DNA of 64,000 bases from Phytomonas francai (lineage: Eukaryota > Euglenozoa > Kinetoplastea > Trypanosomatida > Trypanosomatidae): NCBI GenBank assembly GCA_001766655.1, contig MJCC01000003.1:425425-489424 (forward strand), written 5' to 3'. This document shows, in pieces, positions 54,517 through 64,000 of the stretch. The notes under the pieces were generated by a model. The model ran no database searches. It saw only the letters and a list, made by a program, of their open reading frames with translations, and was not told the DNA's origin. Position numbers and translations under genes: made by a program. Position 1 is the stretch's first letter. Every line of letters begins with the position of its first letter.

Positions 54517-57516
54517 TCAGACAATCCAAGTTGGTTGCTTAGTGAAATCACATTGCGAAGGCAAACTGTTAGTGCTATTCTCCCTTTTAATAAAGTTAAC
54601 GGATGGCCTGCGGGCACTGATAGACTTTTCTGGTAGTTTGCATCTAACAGACTCACCGTAGAGATGGGCGACCTCTGAAACAACGGATAGGCGGATATAA
54701 TTTGTGCCCTTCTGAATATAGTTGTGAAGACTGAGAAACTGCGCTATAGAAATTTTGCCCTTCTCTCGGATGAGGGAGTCAAGAGCAGTATTAGCATCGC
54801 GTAATTTGCTTCTCGAACTCATTGTAGGTCGTGTAGAGCAATTTGTACGCGCGAAGGCAGTAAGATCTCCTCTCATAGGCGTTCTCTGGGTCCATGATAA
54901 GGTCAGGTTCTTCCCGGCTGCATCCACCACCCCAGATGATGAAGGATCTTTCTCTTCTGATTTGCTACTGCTACCATCATTATCTTTTGTAGCAAGAGAA
55001 TTGGATTGCTTATGATTTTGCACAACATAGATATTAAATGAATTCAACCACTCCATTAAGATGCTCCGAACAACCAGCAGCTGCCGATCCAACTGATTAT
55101 GGCTGAAGTCGGTCACCAAGATCGCGTTTCGAGGGTTGCACTTAACTGAAGCGGGGGCGTTCTCGACGATGACGACGTTGCTCATATTGCGTCCGAGTAG
55201 CCGCAAATCCTTCGTGTAGTCCTTGTCGCTGCTATACCAACGCGAGTCTTGGTAGATGATTTGGTCAAAAATGTCCCCACGAGGGTCGATCCGGTCCAAC
55301 ACGCGCTTCGCCGCGCTTTGAACACTGGCGGTCCAGAGCACCAACTCAACCCTCAGCCCGCTTTCGCCGCGGCTTGGGTAGGTCGCGGCGTCGTTGCAGA
55401 TCGCCAGGTCCACGACCGACCGCGCGAACTTCACGCCCGGCCGCTCGTCGTGCGACGGCACGGCGGTGCGGGTGGCGGCGAAGGGCGTGGGCCGGTACCG
55501 CGGCCGGCCGTACCGGGCGCGGATGTCCTGCAGGAGCTGGGCCGCCCCCGGGCGCAGCAGAGGCGGGCCGGCGACGCGATTGTTACACAGGGTCTCGTCG
55601 AGGTCGAAGACCACCGTCGCGGTGCGATCGCGCTCCTCGGCGGACGAGAGGTGCGGGATGATGACGAACTTGGCGGCCTCGGGCTTCTCCCGCGCGGGCC
55701 CCGGGACGACGACCCCGGGGCCCGCGCTCAAGGACCGGGGCGGGGGGACGGGGCAGGACCCCCAGCCGGGCCTCCCGCCCGATGCCGAGGTCCGAGCCGA
55801 CACGATGGGGCTAGGGATGCTGCTGCGGTGCCGGCTGTAGAGCGTGGTTGCGCTATGGGGGGGGGCTGAGGCTTTGTCGGACGCCGTCAGGGGCGTGCCT
55901 GCCCCCGCCGAGGGGCTATGCAGCGCGGACCTGCAGGTGGTCTCGGCCCTTGTTCGGCCTGAGGGGGGTTGATTCACCCCAGACAAGCCCAGGCCTTTTG
56001 CAGACTGCTGCTGCTGCTTCCGAAGGATTAGCCTTTCTTGAAGCGACATGGCAACGGTTGGCGCATCCCCTTGCACACCGACACGAGTCGATGAAAGGGG
56101 CAATGGGGATCGTGGCGGATTCGACGGCACTGATAACGACTTCCGCCCTTCGCTTTCCAAGTTGGTGCCCCACTTCTTCCTCGCGGAAAAGCTTGCCTCA
56201 AGCTTGTCAGCTTGCAGTTTAGAAGTCTTTTGCCTTCCTATCTCGGTCATAGCAACTCTTGTGCGGTGGCCTCCTGAGCCATTGGGGGGACTATTCCTGC
56301 GATGAAGCCGCCTGACTTTGGTTTTCCGCCTTTTGAGGAGTCTATGGCCTCGACCTAACTTTTTACGATGACATCTGTACCATTTGGAGGAAATGAGTTG
56401 CCATGATTTCAGGGGAATCAGACGGACAGCGGGGGTAATTGAACCGGAGTTGGCTAGACCCCCATCGTGACTTGTCACCAGCCCCCTCTCCACAGGACCG
56501 ACAACGCACCGGGGTGAGGTGACAGGAATATTAGTCTTCCTCTTGATTATATTCATAAAGGATGCTGGCTGATTGTTATTATCTGCCATCATGGATGATG
56601 ATTGCCGTCGCAATCTTGTCGAAGCCTTTACCTCAAGCTTCTCTGACGCTATCAAACCGGTGGTGTTACCAACTTTCCGCCTTTCTTCCACACGGAGAGA
56701 GGATACTGAGAGAAAAGGGGCTACGCTTTTGGGATTCTCAGGATCTCCATGCGCCTGTCGCACAAATCGCGACGGTGGTGTGGATTTTTTGATAAGGGAC
56801 CCTGAAGATCCACTATTAAATGAAGCTCCGTTCATAGACTCGCGGTGCGGTGGAACGGTCATTGAGGTGTTCAACGAACCCGTGGACGTTTCAGGAAAAG
56901 AAAGATAATTGTCTAATACCACGGTTACCTCGTTGATTTGAGTTGAGCTGGAGTTTTCCAGTACAGCGGATCCCTCTATCTTTTTCTCAAACCCTAATTT
57001 TAGTGGTTTTGATGTCTCTAATGTCCTTTTATCAGTATCGGAGATCATTTCAGTCAAGTCTTCCACGACACCATTCGCCTGCTTCAAGCTCTTTTCACTA
57101 TCTGGGAACCGCAATGCGTTCTCGATCTTGGATGTATTCGTAACGGCCTCACTAGAAATTTCATCAATTGGAGTGGTTACGCCTAGGCTCAGGACGCTAC
57201 AAACTACCTTCAAATCGCCCTCTTTGTTGTGCATGGAGCCTTGATTTATGAGCACGTTCCCATTGTTGCATCTGTGCACGGCCTGGGGTGGAATGCACCT
57301 TCTATCCGTGAAAGGGACCGACGAGGGAAGTCCTAACTCAGGGGATGGATGCGTGTATGGTGTGGTAACGTTCAAACGACTTACATCTGATGTGGGGAAA
57401 CAACATTTGCTCGAAGTTTCATCTAAAGACAACAAGGGGTACGGACAGTACCCATCGTTCGTTGCTATGGCAGTCCCAGGCTGCACATACTTAGTGTCTT
57501 TTTCAGGTTTCTCCAT
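54517..57516 (-). CDS. FCP1/SCP (NIF-type) HAD phosphatase with a ~620-residue N-terminal extension
   Basis: ATG at 57516; 999 residues. The phosphatase domain occupies about residues 625-830. It begins VVFDLDETLCNN, the DxDx[TV] motif with nucleophile Asp638 and Asp640, and continues with ELVLWTASVQSAAKRVLDRIDP, DSRWYSSDKDYTKDLRLLGR, NVVIVENAPASVKCNPRNAI and the C-terminal helix ILMEWLNSF. This class removes phosphate from serine residues, classically those of the RNA polymerase II C-terminal domain or, in Dullard-like members, of lipins. A 40-50-residue insert lies between the DxDxT loop and the LWT motif. The N-terminal 620 residues are Ser/Thr/Pro-rich and basic, without a domain or membrane helix. 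The C-terminal tail is also hydrophilic. The substrate cannot be told from sequence. Confidence 0.85.
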   Translation of the reverse strand: MEKPEKDTKYVQPGTAIATNDGYCPYPLLSLDETSSKCCFPTSDVSRLNVTTPYTHPSPELGLPSSVPFTDRRCIPPQAVHRCNNGNVLINQGSMHNKEGDLKVVCSVLSLGVTTPIDEISSEAVTNTSKIENALRFPDSEKSLKQANGVVEDLTEMISDTDKRTLETSKPLKLGFEKKIEGSAVLENSSSTQINEVTVVLDNYLSFPETSTGSLNTSMTVPPHRESMNGASFNSGSSGSLIKKSTPPSRFVRQAHGDPENPKSVAPFLSVSSLRVEERRKVGNTTGLIASEKLEVKASTRLRRQSSSMMADNNNQPASFMNIIKRKTNIPVTSPRCVVGPVERGLVTSHDGGLANSGSITPAVRLIPLKSWQLISSKWYRCHRKKLGRGHRLLKRRKTKVRRLHRRNSPPNGSGGHRTRVAMTEIGRQKTSKLQADKLEASFSARKKWGTNLESEGRKSLSVPSNPPRSPLPLSSTRVGVQGDAPTVAMSLQERLILRKQQQQSAKGLGLSGVNQPPSGRTRAETTCRSALHSPSAGAGTPLTASDKASAPPHSATTLYSRHRSSIPSPIVSARTSASGGRPGWGSCPVPPPRSLSAGPGVVVPGPAREKPEAAKFVIIPHLSSAEERDRTATVVFDLDETLCNNRVAGPPLLRPGAAQLLQDIRARYGRPRYRPTPFAATRTAVPSHDERPGVKFARSVVDLAICNDAATYPSRGESGLRVELVLWTASVQSAAKRVLDRIDPRGDIFDQIIYQDSRWYSSDKDYTKDLRLLGRNMSNVVIVENAPASVKCNPRNAILVTDFSHNQLDRQLLVVRSILMEWLNSFNIYVVQNHKQSNSLATKDNDGSSSKSEEKDPSSSGVVDAAGKNLTLSWTQRTPMRGDLTAFARTNCSTRPTMSSRSKLRDANTALDSLIREKGKISIAQFLSLHNYIQKGTNYIRLSVVSEVAHLYGESVRCKLPEKSISARRPSVNFIKRENSTNSLPSQCDFTKQPTWIV

Positions 57517-57740
57517 TTTTAAAAGGTTCGTACAATCACTGTATTTTTAGAGCCGCGGATGCAATCACATAAAATTTCTAACACAAACTATGCTACAGAA
57601 GACAATGCGGAAATAAATATGTAAAAACGGGTTAAAAGGATGCTCACATGTGATTCTAAGTCATGGAATATCAATTTAAAACTCTCCTAATTCCTTTTTT
57701 TTGAATTTTGTTGCATAAATTCATACCATTCCTTCATAAA

Positions 57741-57782
<42 letters not shown>

Positions 57783-58694
57783 CTTTTTTTAAGCTCAAAT
57801 AAAACTAGGATGACACTGCTTTCTTTATTTATAATTTAACAGTCATACAAGGAAGTAGGTGAGATTTTTTCTTAAATATTTATATCATACGCTCTTGCAT
57901 CACAATACCATGAATTTATTTAGAAATTTTCACCATTTTTTTTGATATTTCTATGTGAAAATTTTTTGGGAGATAAATCAAACATTTATCGATACTAATA
58001 CAAAAAGAGTCTAATAACCATGAGTAAGGGCTTCTTAAAAACATCATGGGCGGGTAAGATATAAGCTGTTCATATTTCAGGCACCATGCAGCACATATTA
58101 GATTAGAAACAGATATTTGTCATCGAAATAGAGGGTAATATGAAAAAGAAGGAAAGAAGTAAAAAGAACATAGAAACCTAAGAAAGCATACTATAAAAAT
58201 GAATCTATCGAACGGCTGACATTGAACAAGCAACAAACATATTAAATCATTTTGAAAATATTTCCTAAACTTGTAGTATTATTAATATATACGCACGTCA
58301 ATCTATTTTCAATAATTCAAAAATATAGACCATAAAGAATCAAGAAAAATATGAAAATGAATACCAAATATCTTCAAAAAATTCCAAATACAGTACTTCT
58401 CCAATGAGAACTATAAAATGCATCTACTTCGAGAAAATAAACACCCCAAATCTTCTTGGAAGACAAGTCAGATTCGTTAAGGAGAAATGCACTCAAGGAC
58501 AGTATTTATCTCCAAATAAATATATCACCAGCCATCGAAGTACTCGCAATATTTTCCAAATGATGACATTAAACAAAAAAAAACTTGAATGCTATATTAT
58601 TTTGTTCAACAAAAGGTGCAATAAGTCTATTTAGAGAAAAAATAAAATCAGCATAAGCACCCTTTTTCCCTCTTTCAGCAGCATATCGTTTTTT
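57517..58694. other. 1.2-kb AT-rich spacer
   Basis: It contains (TA)n at 57745-57780 and is strongly AT-rich throughout. The plus-strand frame at 58404-58634 is Lys/Ile/Asn-rich from composition alone. Confidence 0.5.
57745..57780. repeat. (TA)n microsatellite
   Basis: About 17 TA units, the longest perfect TA run in the window. Confidence 0.95.
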
Positions 58695-61484
58695 TTAGAG
58701 CAAGGGTGGTGAGTGTATCCTAGGTGGTGGACGACAATGCTCAACTTTTTTGTCATCTTCCTCGGAATAATCCTCTTCATCGTCGTAATAATCATCATCA
58801 TCGTAATATTCCTCTTCCTCATAATAACCTTCTTTGTCTTCGCCGTCGTAGTCGTAATCCTTGAACCCGTCTTGATCATAGGACGTATCCAAATGGCGTG
58901 TGCCAGTTTCCTCGACGCAACCGTCTGCACCCTTGTTATATCTTCCAGCCCGTTGCACCTCCTCAAGCGCGTACGAAGAAGATCCCCTTGGCTGCCTGGC
59001 AGGCTCGTGAAGAGAGAGACAAGAGACTGGGGAGTTCAATGCGATCGCGGAAGGGAGATGTTCGTCCTCTGCAGCGCCGTTTGCCATTATTGTGTTTGCA
59101 TGGACGGAATTATGTGGCTTAAAAAAGACACCGAAGGGGTTGGAATTCGACCTTGCCTGTGGCACGTGTAGGGCCGCAGAGTTCGTGGTAGCTGTTTTCT
59201 TCAGCATTGACTCCTTGGCTGAGGAATTTTCGTTCTTGGGTGAGAAGGAATTCGCGGCAAAAGAGGCTATTGGATGCGCTACAGCATCGTCGAGGACGCT
59301 AGTCGGGCTATAGTTGTCGTCATGCAGGAGAACAGACCCATCGACTATACCATGACTGCTGCTTGAAGCCTTGGTATCATCCATGATATTTAGCCTTCCA
59401 GTAACTAATGAAGAAAATACACTAAACATTTGGCGTGCACGTTTCACAAAGACATGCCTATCTCTCCAGGTTCCAATAAGGGCTTCCCGCGTGGCTAGCT
59501 CTGATAACTCTTTCCCTATGGTACTGTGTGGCTTCTTATTCGTAACTGTTGAACGCACTTCGAAAGGTTTCTCCATCGTAGTCGTGTCGCTCAATTCAAA
59601 TTGCTCAGCGCATATGGACTCTTGGTTTGTAGCATATAACGAAAGCGGCCGAAAGTCTTCGGCCGGTCGTTTCTGAAGGAAAACCTGCTCTGAGGAATGT
59701 GTGAGGAAGCTTTCATCACAACAAGAGCCACGTTGCATAGCAAACTCGCGAGAATGGTGAAGAGAAGACCCACAGGTTTTCCTATCACCGGAATACGATG
59801 CTTTGCGTTGAGAGACCCAAGATGTGGTTCGACTATGTGAATGCTGCTGATGGCATAAGGTGCTGCTGCGTTTGAAGAACTTGACTGGTGACATAGGATC
59901 CAGAGACGGGGGTGCCAGCGATACGTCCTCTTTTTCACCAAGACGGCTGAGTTCACGCAGCGTCAATGGACTTATCGGCTCGATTGGCTTGTGAACAGTG
60001 CTAAACAGTCGCTTTTGCCTTTTTACAGACACGCTAGGTGCATAAAATAGCGTCGAATGCGTGGAATTCATCAACGGAAATATCATCGCTTTTATTTCTT
60101 GTTGATGTACTGGTTCTTCTATAGAGATACAATTCTCTCCGCCAGATTTCCACACATCTGCTTCTACAGATCTCAAAAAAGGGTCCCTTGTGAAGCTGCA
60201 GTCAATATCCACAGCAAGTGAACTTTCCTTGGCGTATACAACAGAGTTTGATACATTATTCGAGAGCATTGAGAGCGCTGAACGATTGTAACTGATACCC
60301 GCGTCGCTGTTTGTCCGGTTGTCTGAAGTGGCAAAGAATAATCCGGCATGCTTCTCCTGTTGCGAAAGAGAAAGTCGAGCGTCTCCGACAAGGTCTCCTA
60401 CGGTAATACCCTTGTGTGGGACGTGCGTTTCACATCGCAAATGTGGGTGCAATACTGCGGACCCTGCCATGATCCAATCAACCCATCCCTTGACATCGTC
60501 CTCTTCCACGAGCAGATCAAAATCCACCAAGTACAAGAAATCAAGCTCTAGAGTTTGCAGGTCAATGATAGGGATGCCCGAGGCCTTTGCGAATGTATGG
60601 TTAAAATAGGTCAATTGTCTATCCTCGTTGTACATCTTGGTAGCCATCAGAATGGAGACTGTAGTGAGACGATACCAGTTGGTGGCCGTAACGCAGGCAT
60701 GATCGGTCTCATAGCGCATGCATAATCGCACAATGTAGACGAGCGCTGCGAGGAAGATCATCACGACATCCTCTTTGAGACCAAGTTGGCTGCGCAAAGT
60801 AAGTAAAAGAAGTCCCATCGACGTCGTCGTGATGGAGGAGGCTATGTGTCCCGCGGTAAAGGCCGGCCTACTCGAAATGGAGTTCCCTAACATTGTGTTG
60901 GTCACAGGGGCGAGTGCTGGGAATAGGGAGGCATTGCCGACCTTTCTGCGATTAAAGGCTCGCGACTCAGCTAGAGCCGTTTGATTTATACCACTCTCAG
61001 CAGGGTCTTGTTGATCAGAAGCACCCACCTCAGCGGATACCATCAGAGACTCACAGCGTGTGCCTGCTTTGCTATCCGAAGAATGTGAGCTAGACAAAGT
61101 TTCGTCAACTTCTTGCGTCGCGGCAGTGGTGGTATGCAAAGACGAGTCAGCCATCGTCACAGGCACCTTTGGCGACACTTGCGAGGGAGAGAGAGCCCAT
61201 GGGATGGCAAAGTCGAAGGATCCCATCCTCACCACTGGCGAACCCTTCGCTCCAGGACCTCCGTAGTTTTTGCCTGACGCCACTTGTGTGGGAGGTGGCG
61301 CACTCGCTAGTCTTCGCTCACCCTCAAGTATGAGCTCCTGAATAACCTGCTCGTAGAGGTGCACACACTGCAATAGAACTGGATGGATAAATTCCGAAGA
61401 GTCTTGACTAGCATCGGTGTTAGTGAAGTTGGCGCCTGCCGTCGCCACTGCAAAATCGGCCTGAGCGCTGCCCGAGATAGACAT
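58695..61484 (-). CDS. PHO80/P-type cyclin with a long C-terminal extension
   Basis: ATG at 61484; 929 residues. A cyclin box spans about residues 215-330: DVVMIFLAALVYIVRLCMRY, then TNWYRLTTVSILMATKMYNEDRQLTY (from residue 268), FAKASGIPIIDLQTLELDFLYLVDFDLLV. This is the PHO80-like group, which in kinetoplastids contains the CYC2- and CYC7-type cyclins that partner CRK kinases. Most group members are under 350 residues. Here the ~580 residues after the box are Ser/Thr-rich, and the last 60 are highly acidic with alternating Tyr (YDDDDYYDDEEDYSEED), ending with a basic HCRPPPRIHSPPLL. The tail could be a phosphorylation or docking platform. A DNA-encoded trinucleotide bias (GAC/GAT) underlies the acidic tract. 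Confidence 0.85.
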   Translation of the reverse strand: MSISGSAQADFAVATAGANFTNTDASQDSSEFIHPVLLQCVHLYEQVIQELILEGERRLASAPPPTQVASGKNYGGPGAKGSPVVRMGSFDFAIPWALSPSQVSPKVPVTMADSSLHTTTAATQEVDETLSSSHSSDSKAGTRCESLMVSAEVGASDQQDPAESGINQTALAESRAFNRRKVGNASLFPALAPVTNTMLGNSISSRPAFTAGHIASSITTTSMGLLLLTLRSQLGLKEDVVMIFLAALVYIVRLCMRYETDHACVTATNWYRLTTVSILMATKMYNEDRQLTYFNHTFAKASGIPIIDLQTLELDFLYLVDFDLLVEEDDVKGWVDWIMAGSAVLHPHLRCETHVPHKGITVGDLVGDARLSLSQQEKHAGLFFATSDNRTNSDAGISYNRSALSMLSNNVSNSVVYAKESSLAVDIDCSFTRDPFLRSVEADVWKSGGENCISIEEPVHQQEIKAMIFPLMNSTHSTLFYAPSVSVKRQKRLFSTVHKPIEPISPLTLRELSRLGEKEDVSLAPPSLDPMSPVKFFKRSSTLCHQQHSHSRTTSWVSQRKASYSGDRKTCGSSLHHSREFAMQRGSCCDESFLTHSSEQVFLQKRPAEDFRPLSLYATNQESICAEQFELSDTTTMEKPFEVRSTVTNKKPHSTIGKELSELATREALIGTWRDRHVFVKRARQMFSVFSSLVTGRLNIMDDTKASSSSHGIVDGSVLLHDDNYSPTSVLDDAVAHPIASFAANSFSPKNENSSAKESMLKKTATTNSAALHVPQARSNSNPFGVFFKPHNSVHANTIMANGAAEDEHLPSAIALNSPVSCLSLHEPARQPRGSSSYALEEVQRAGRYNKGADGCVEETGTRHLDTSYDQDGFKDYDYDGEDKEGYYEEEEYYDDDDYYDDEEDYSEEDDKKVEHCRPPPRIHSPPLL

Positions 61485-62383
61485 ATATAATGAGTGGGAT
61501 ATTTCTACCTTGTATGCCCTCTATGCTATCAAATCTATATACATTACATATTTAGGGAAAAATGTCGATAAAGATGAAGAAAACCAGGAAAGTACAAAAT
61601 GGCAAAGCTAAATTAAGAAATTCCTCTAATAATATGATTCCAGTGCTGTACTATGATCTTTATTGTTGTATTTAAAAGCCAGACGGTGGGCAACAGTTAC
61701 TTGGAATAACTTGGTGTACTTTAAATTCAAATGAGCTTTGTAAGGTGGATCGGCTCCTATTTGCCATACCCTTTATGGACTGTACGTCATTCTCAAAAAT
61801 TCATAACTCACTCAATGCTTCACACACGATAGAAGCCAATGTTACTTACTAAAACCTGTGTATGGTAGAGCAACCGTAAGGACTGAGCAAAGTAAAAAAA
61901 CAGAAAACCAAGTCATTTTCCCCTACATAAGCTGCTCTTTTACTGCTAAAGTAGACAACCCCAATAAAAACCTGCTCTCAAACACCTCGATACACTCATT
62001 TCTGAGTCATCAAAAACGCCTTAAGGAAAAAGCACTATATGAAAAACAACAAAAAAGAGAAAGAGCTCGTGGCTCTACTTTCTTTTGTACTTAAAAGAAA
62101 GAAGAACTCAAGTTTTGTTGCATTTACCATGAGCAATAAGGGTCAGAATATGGGAAATATACAATGACATTACTTAGGTCTCCAACTGTTTTTATGAACT
62201 GTGCTAAATAGGGCTCATAGCGCAGACTCATCGGCTTTCTTATCTACAGTAGTCCAAGAGAAAATTACATGCGTATTGATGAATATATGGGTTATGACAT
62301 GCCATTTATTACGTCATACCATACTATGGTTGCGTAAGTCGTTTTGTTTATACTTGATAAAATGGAGAACAGCGCAAGATGGG
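61485..62383. other. Spacer without a recognised gene
   Basis: AT-rich, about 900 bases. A plus-strand frame (61858-62094) is Lys/Ser-rich with no domain. Nothing else is seen. Confidence 0.5.
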
Positions 62384-63589
62384 TCACCCTATATGTAGGG
62401 CTTTGATCATGCGCTCTTCAAACCGTCGTGCGCACCCATCAATAAAAGCAGCATCTACGCGGTGTCTCTTCCGCGCTTCGCGAGCTAAGAAAAGGGAATG
62501 CTTATGCTCAATAAGAGCCTCATTCTGAGATGCAACTCCCCCTCTGGCATCGGGCGGATGGTCCGTGTTGCGACCATATACCGGGGCTGATATATTCACC
62601 GCATCAGGAAGCAGCATCTCTTTTTTATCCTCTACGATACCCCCCGAAACGTGTCTATCAGCACCTTCAGTCAACACGAGTGTCTTCAATTCTCCCAAAG
62701 AAGGACGGGATACTTCTTCCTCAATGCAGTGGTCGTGTTCCTGTACCTGCTTCCTTCCAGGGGCCTCGACATCTTCATGTAGCCGCATAAGCATAACCTG
62801 ATCATAGTGGTTGCCAAGCTCTGATATCTTGCTTTCGCTGGCGTATGAAATAAGATTGGTACTCAACGGCCCCGGAGGATCTGGTTTGGAAACAATGCAA
62901 CCACTTTCTCGGTTACGCACTAGACGACTATTATATACCCCCAATGGGTCATCATCGTCATTGCTCTGAACCCGCATCACAGAATCAGTCAGTTTATCTG
63001 AAGTCGTACCAGGACTGTCGTCTTGGCCACTGTGGCGTTTCTGATGGCGACGGAGCATCTGCTTATACGCCGAAGTCATAAAAACCCCTACCTCCAAATC
63101 TTTTTCAATTAAATCTGGGTCATTCAAGCGTTCAACGCGCAGTTTGCGCAGGAACAGCTCCTCTTGCTCGTCCTTTCGCAGTTGTAATGCAGCAGCTATC
63201 GAGTTTCCAAATACACTTGAATCACTCCGACCAGTCTTTGCACTACTAGTTAAGGAATCGGAACCGATGTGATCATTAGTCCCGTGAGGAGTGGGGTTCA
63301 AACCTGCACGAAATCCCATTCGGGAGGCCAGCTTACGTTCCAGAAGTCGCTTTCGATCTTGTTGTGCACTGCGAATCTCACATTCAGTTAGTGTAAAGGA
63401 ACCACGTTTTACATCGGAATTGGAAGCAGAAGGTGCATTAGCGCGATGCAAAGGTGGTACGGGGGGAAGTAATATGGGTTCTGGTATTTTTTTAAAACTG
63501 GCATCGCCAGAAATGTGGTTTTCACTATGAATACTACTAGAACTAGTCTCAGATGAAAAAGAGTCATCATTAAGATCAAAAAGCGACAT
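62384..63589 (-). CDS. NSRP1-like (nuclear speckle splicing regulator) protein
   Basis: I prefer ATG 63589 (MSLFDLNDDSFSSE...) over an in-frame upstream start at 63649, whose extra residues MFFYFIFFEG look like translated leader. Residues 131-183 match the conserved N-terminal region of NSRP1/CCDC55: LQLRKDEQEELFLRKLRVERLND, then KDLEVGVFMTSAYKQMLRR, the diagnostic FVTSAYKKKL-type motif. The preceding SAQQDRKRLLERKLASRMG region suits the family's coiled coil. The remainder is Ser/Asp-rich, with a C-terminal basic helix (HSLFLAREARKRHRVDAAFIDG). In animals the protein regulates alternative splicing; kinetoplastids have almost no cis-introns, so a role in trans-splicing is an inference. A coiled-coil protein of another family is the alternative. 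Confidence 0.65.
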   Translation of the reverse strand: MSLFDLNDDSFSSETSSSSIHSENHISGDASFKKIPEPILLPPVPPLHRANAPSASNSDVKRGSFTLTECEIRSAQQDRKRLLERKLASRMGFRAGLNPTPHGTNDHIGSDSLTSSAKTGRSDSSVFGNSIAAALQLRKDEQEELFLRKLRVERLNDPDLIEKDLEVGVFMTSAYKQMLRRHQKRHSGQDDSPGTTSDKLTDSVMRVQSNDDDDPLGVYNSRLVRNRESGCIVSKPDPPGPLSTNLISYASESKISELGNHYDQVMLMRLHEDVEAPGRKQVQEHDHCIEEEVSRPSLGELKTLVLTEGADRHVSGGIVEDKKEMLLPDAVNISAPVYGRNTDHPPDARGGVASQNEALIEHKHSLFLAREARKRHRVDAAFIDGCARRFEERMIKALHIG

Positions 63590-64000
63590 TAGGTTACCTG
63601 GTAGGTTCAAATAGTCTATACCTTCAAAAAAGATAAAATAAAAAAACAAAAAAGGGAAAATAATCTCATTAAAAAAAAGAACATTAGCAATTTAAACAAA
63701 CATTAAAACTAAAAATCTATAAAGAAAACTTAAAAAAAAACATCAGATATTCACAATAGTTTCAAATCTCACATCCGCACGCGCATATATCAATAGTATA
63801 CACATTGCGGCCACGCCGTGAGCCCCTGCTTCGCGCCCACTGAGCACTTCCCTCGGCCATGGTATTAGGTTCAAAGGCAGTTGATGTCAGCTGAAAACTT
63901 CCGTGGAGAGATGCCACAATCGTCATCGGGAAAGCTATTCGCGCGCGCACTCTAGCAGGTTGCTCGTAGGGGAAAGAGAGAGAGAGAGAAAGAGGGGGGG
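63590..64000. other. Right-edge spacer
   Basis: AT-rich up to about 63770, then moderate GC, ending in a (GA)n stretch and a G run at 63976-64000. On the minus strand the last bases read as a C/T-rich tract, which could be a splice-acceptor region for the gene to the left. The 62-codon minus frame at 63762-63950 has no domain. No gene is called. Confidence 0.4.

Overview
The window looks like part of a kinetoplastid (trypanosomatid or bodonid-type) nuclear chromosome. All 25 credible complete protein genes, plus one cut by the left edge, lie on the minus strand, are intronless and are separated by AT-rich spacers of 0.2-2.1 kb. That layout fits one polycistronic transcription unit read from right to left. 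The uS3 ribosomal protein has a kinetoplastid-like N-terminus (MGPLSKKRM...), and a pyrimidine tract ending in CATAG sits 26 nt upstream of its ATG, as expected for spliced-leader trans-splicing. I cannot name the species. No tRNA, rRNA, CRISPR array or intact mobile element was recognised.

Layout from right to left, in the order of transcription: NSRP1-like splicing regulator; PHO80-type cyclin; FCP1/SCP (NIF) phosphatase with a long N-terminal extension; a 1783-residue orphan protein; BolA; a rhomboid protease; a degenerate AlkB-fold protein; a 937-residue orphan; a membrane-anchored sulfotransferase-like protein; a SAP-like/disordered protein; a GET1/WRB-like membrane receptor; a small TIM chaperone; a J-domain polytopic membrane protein; a small orphan; uS3; an IQ-motif protein; a zinc-ribbon protein resembling Rpr2/Rpp21; an 898-residue orphan; bacterial-type nicotinate phosphoribosyltransferase; a WW-domain protein; a SKP1 homologue with a large insert; a plasma-membrane-type Ca2+-ATPase; the Rab geranylgeranyltransferase alpha subunit; a small OCRE-like protein with an acylation signal; a coiled-coil orphan; an alpha/beta hydrolase whose C-terminus lies in another frame; and the start of one more gene.

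The genes do not form a single pathway, as is usual in kinetoplastid arrays. Membrane and organelle biogenesis recurs, though: GET1-like, small TIM, rhomboid, BolA, J-protein and RabGGTase.

Base composition swings sharply. Many coding regions carry blocks of very high GC, where antisense and shifted frames are open by chance, while the spacers are AT-rich with (TA)n, (CA)n and tri- or tetranucleotide microsatellites and long C tracts. I saw no obvious new multi-gene system. The most notable points are the degenerate AlkB-fold protein, the bacterial-like NAPRT, the acylated OCRE-like protein, the split hydrolase, the unusual small TIM, and an unexplained moderate-GC stretch at 19.1-20.4 kb with the best plus-strand ORF.
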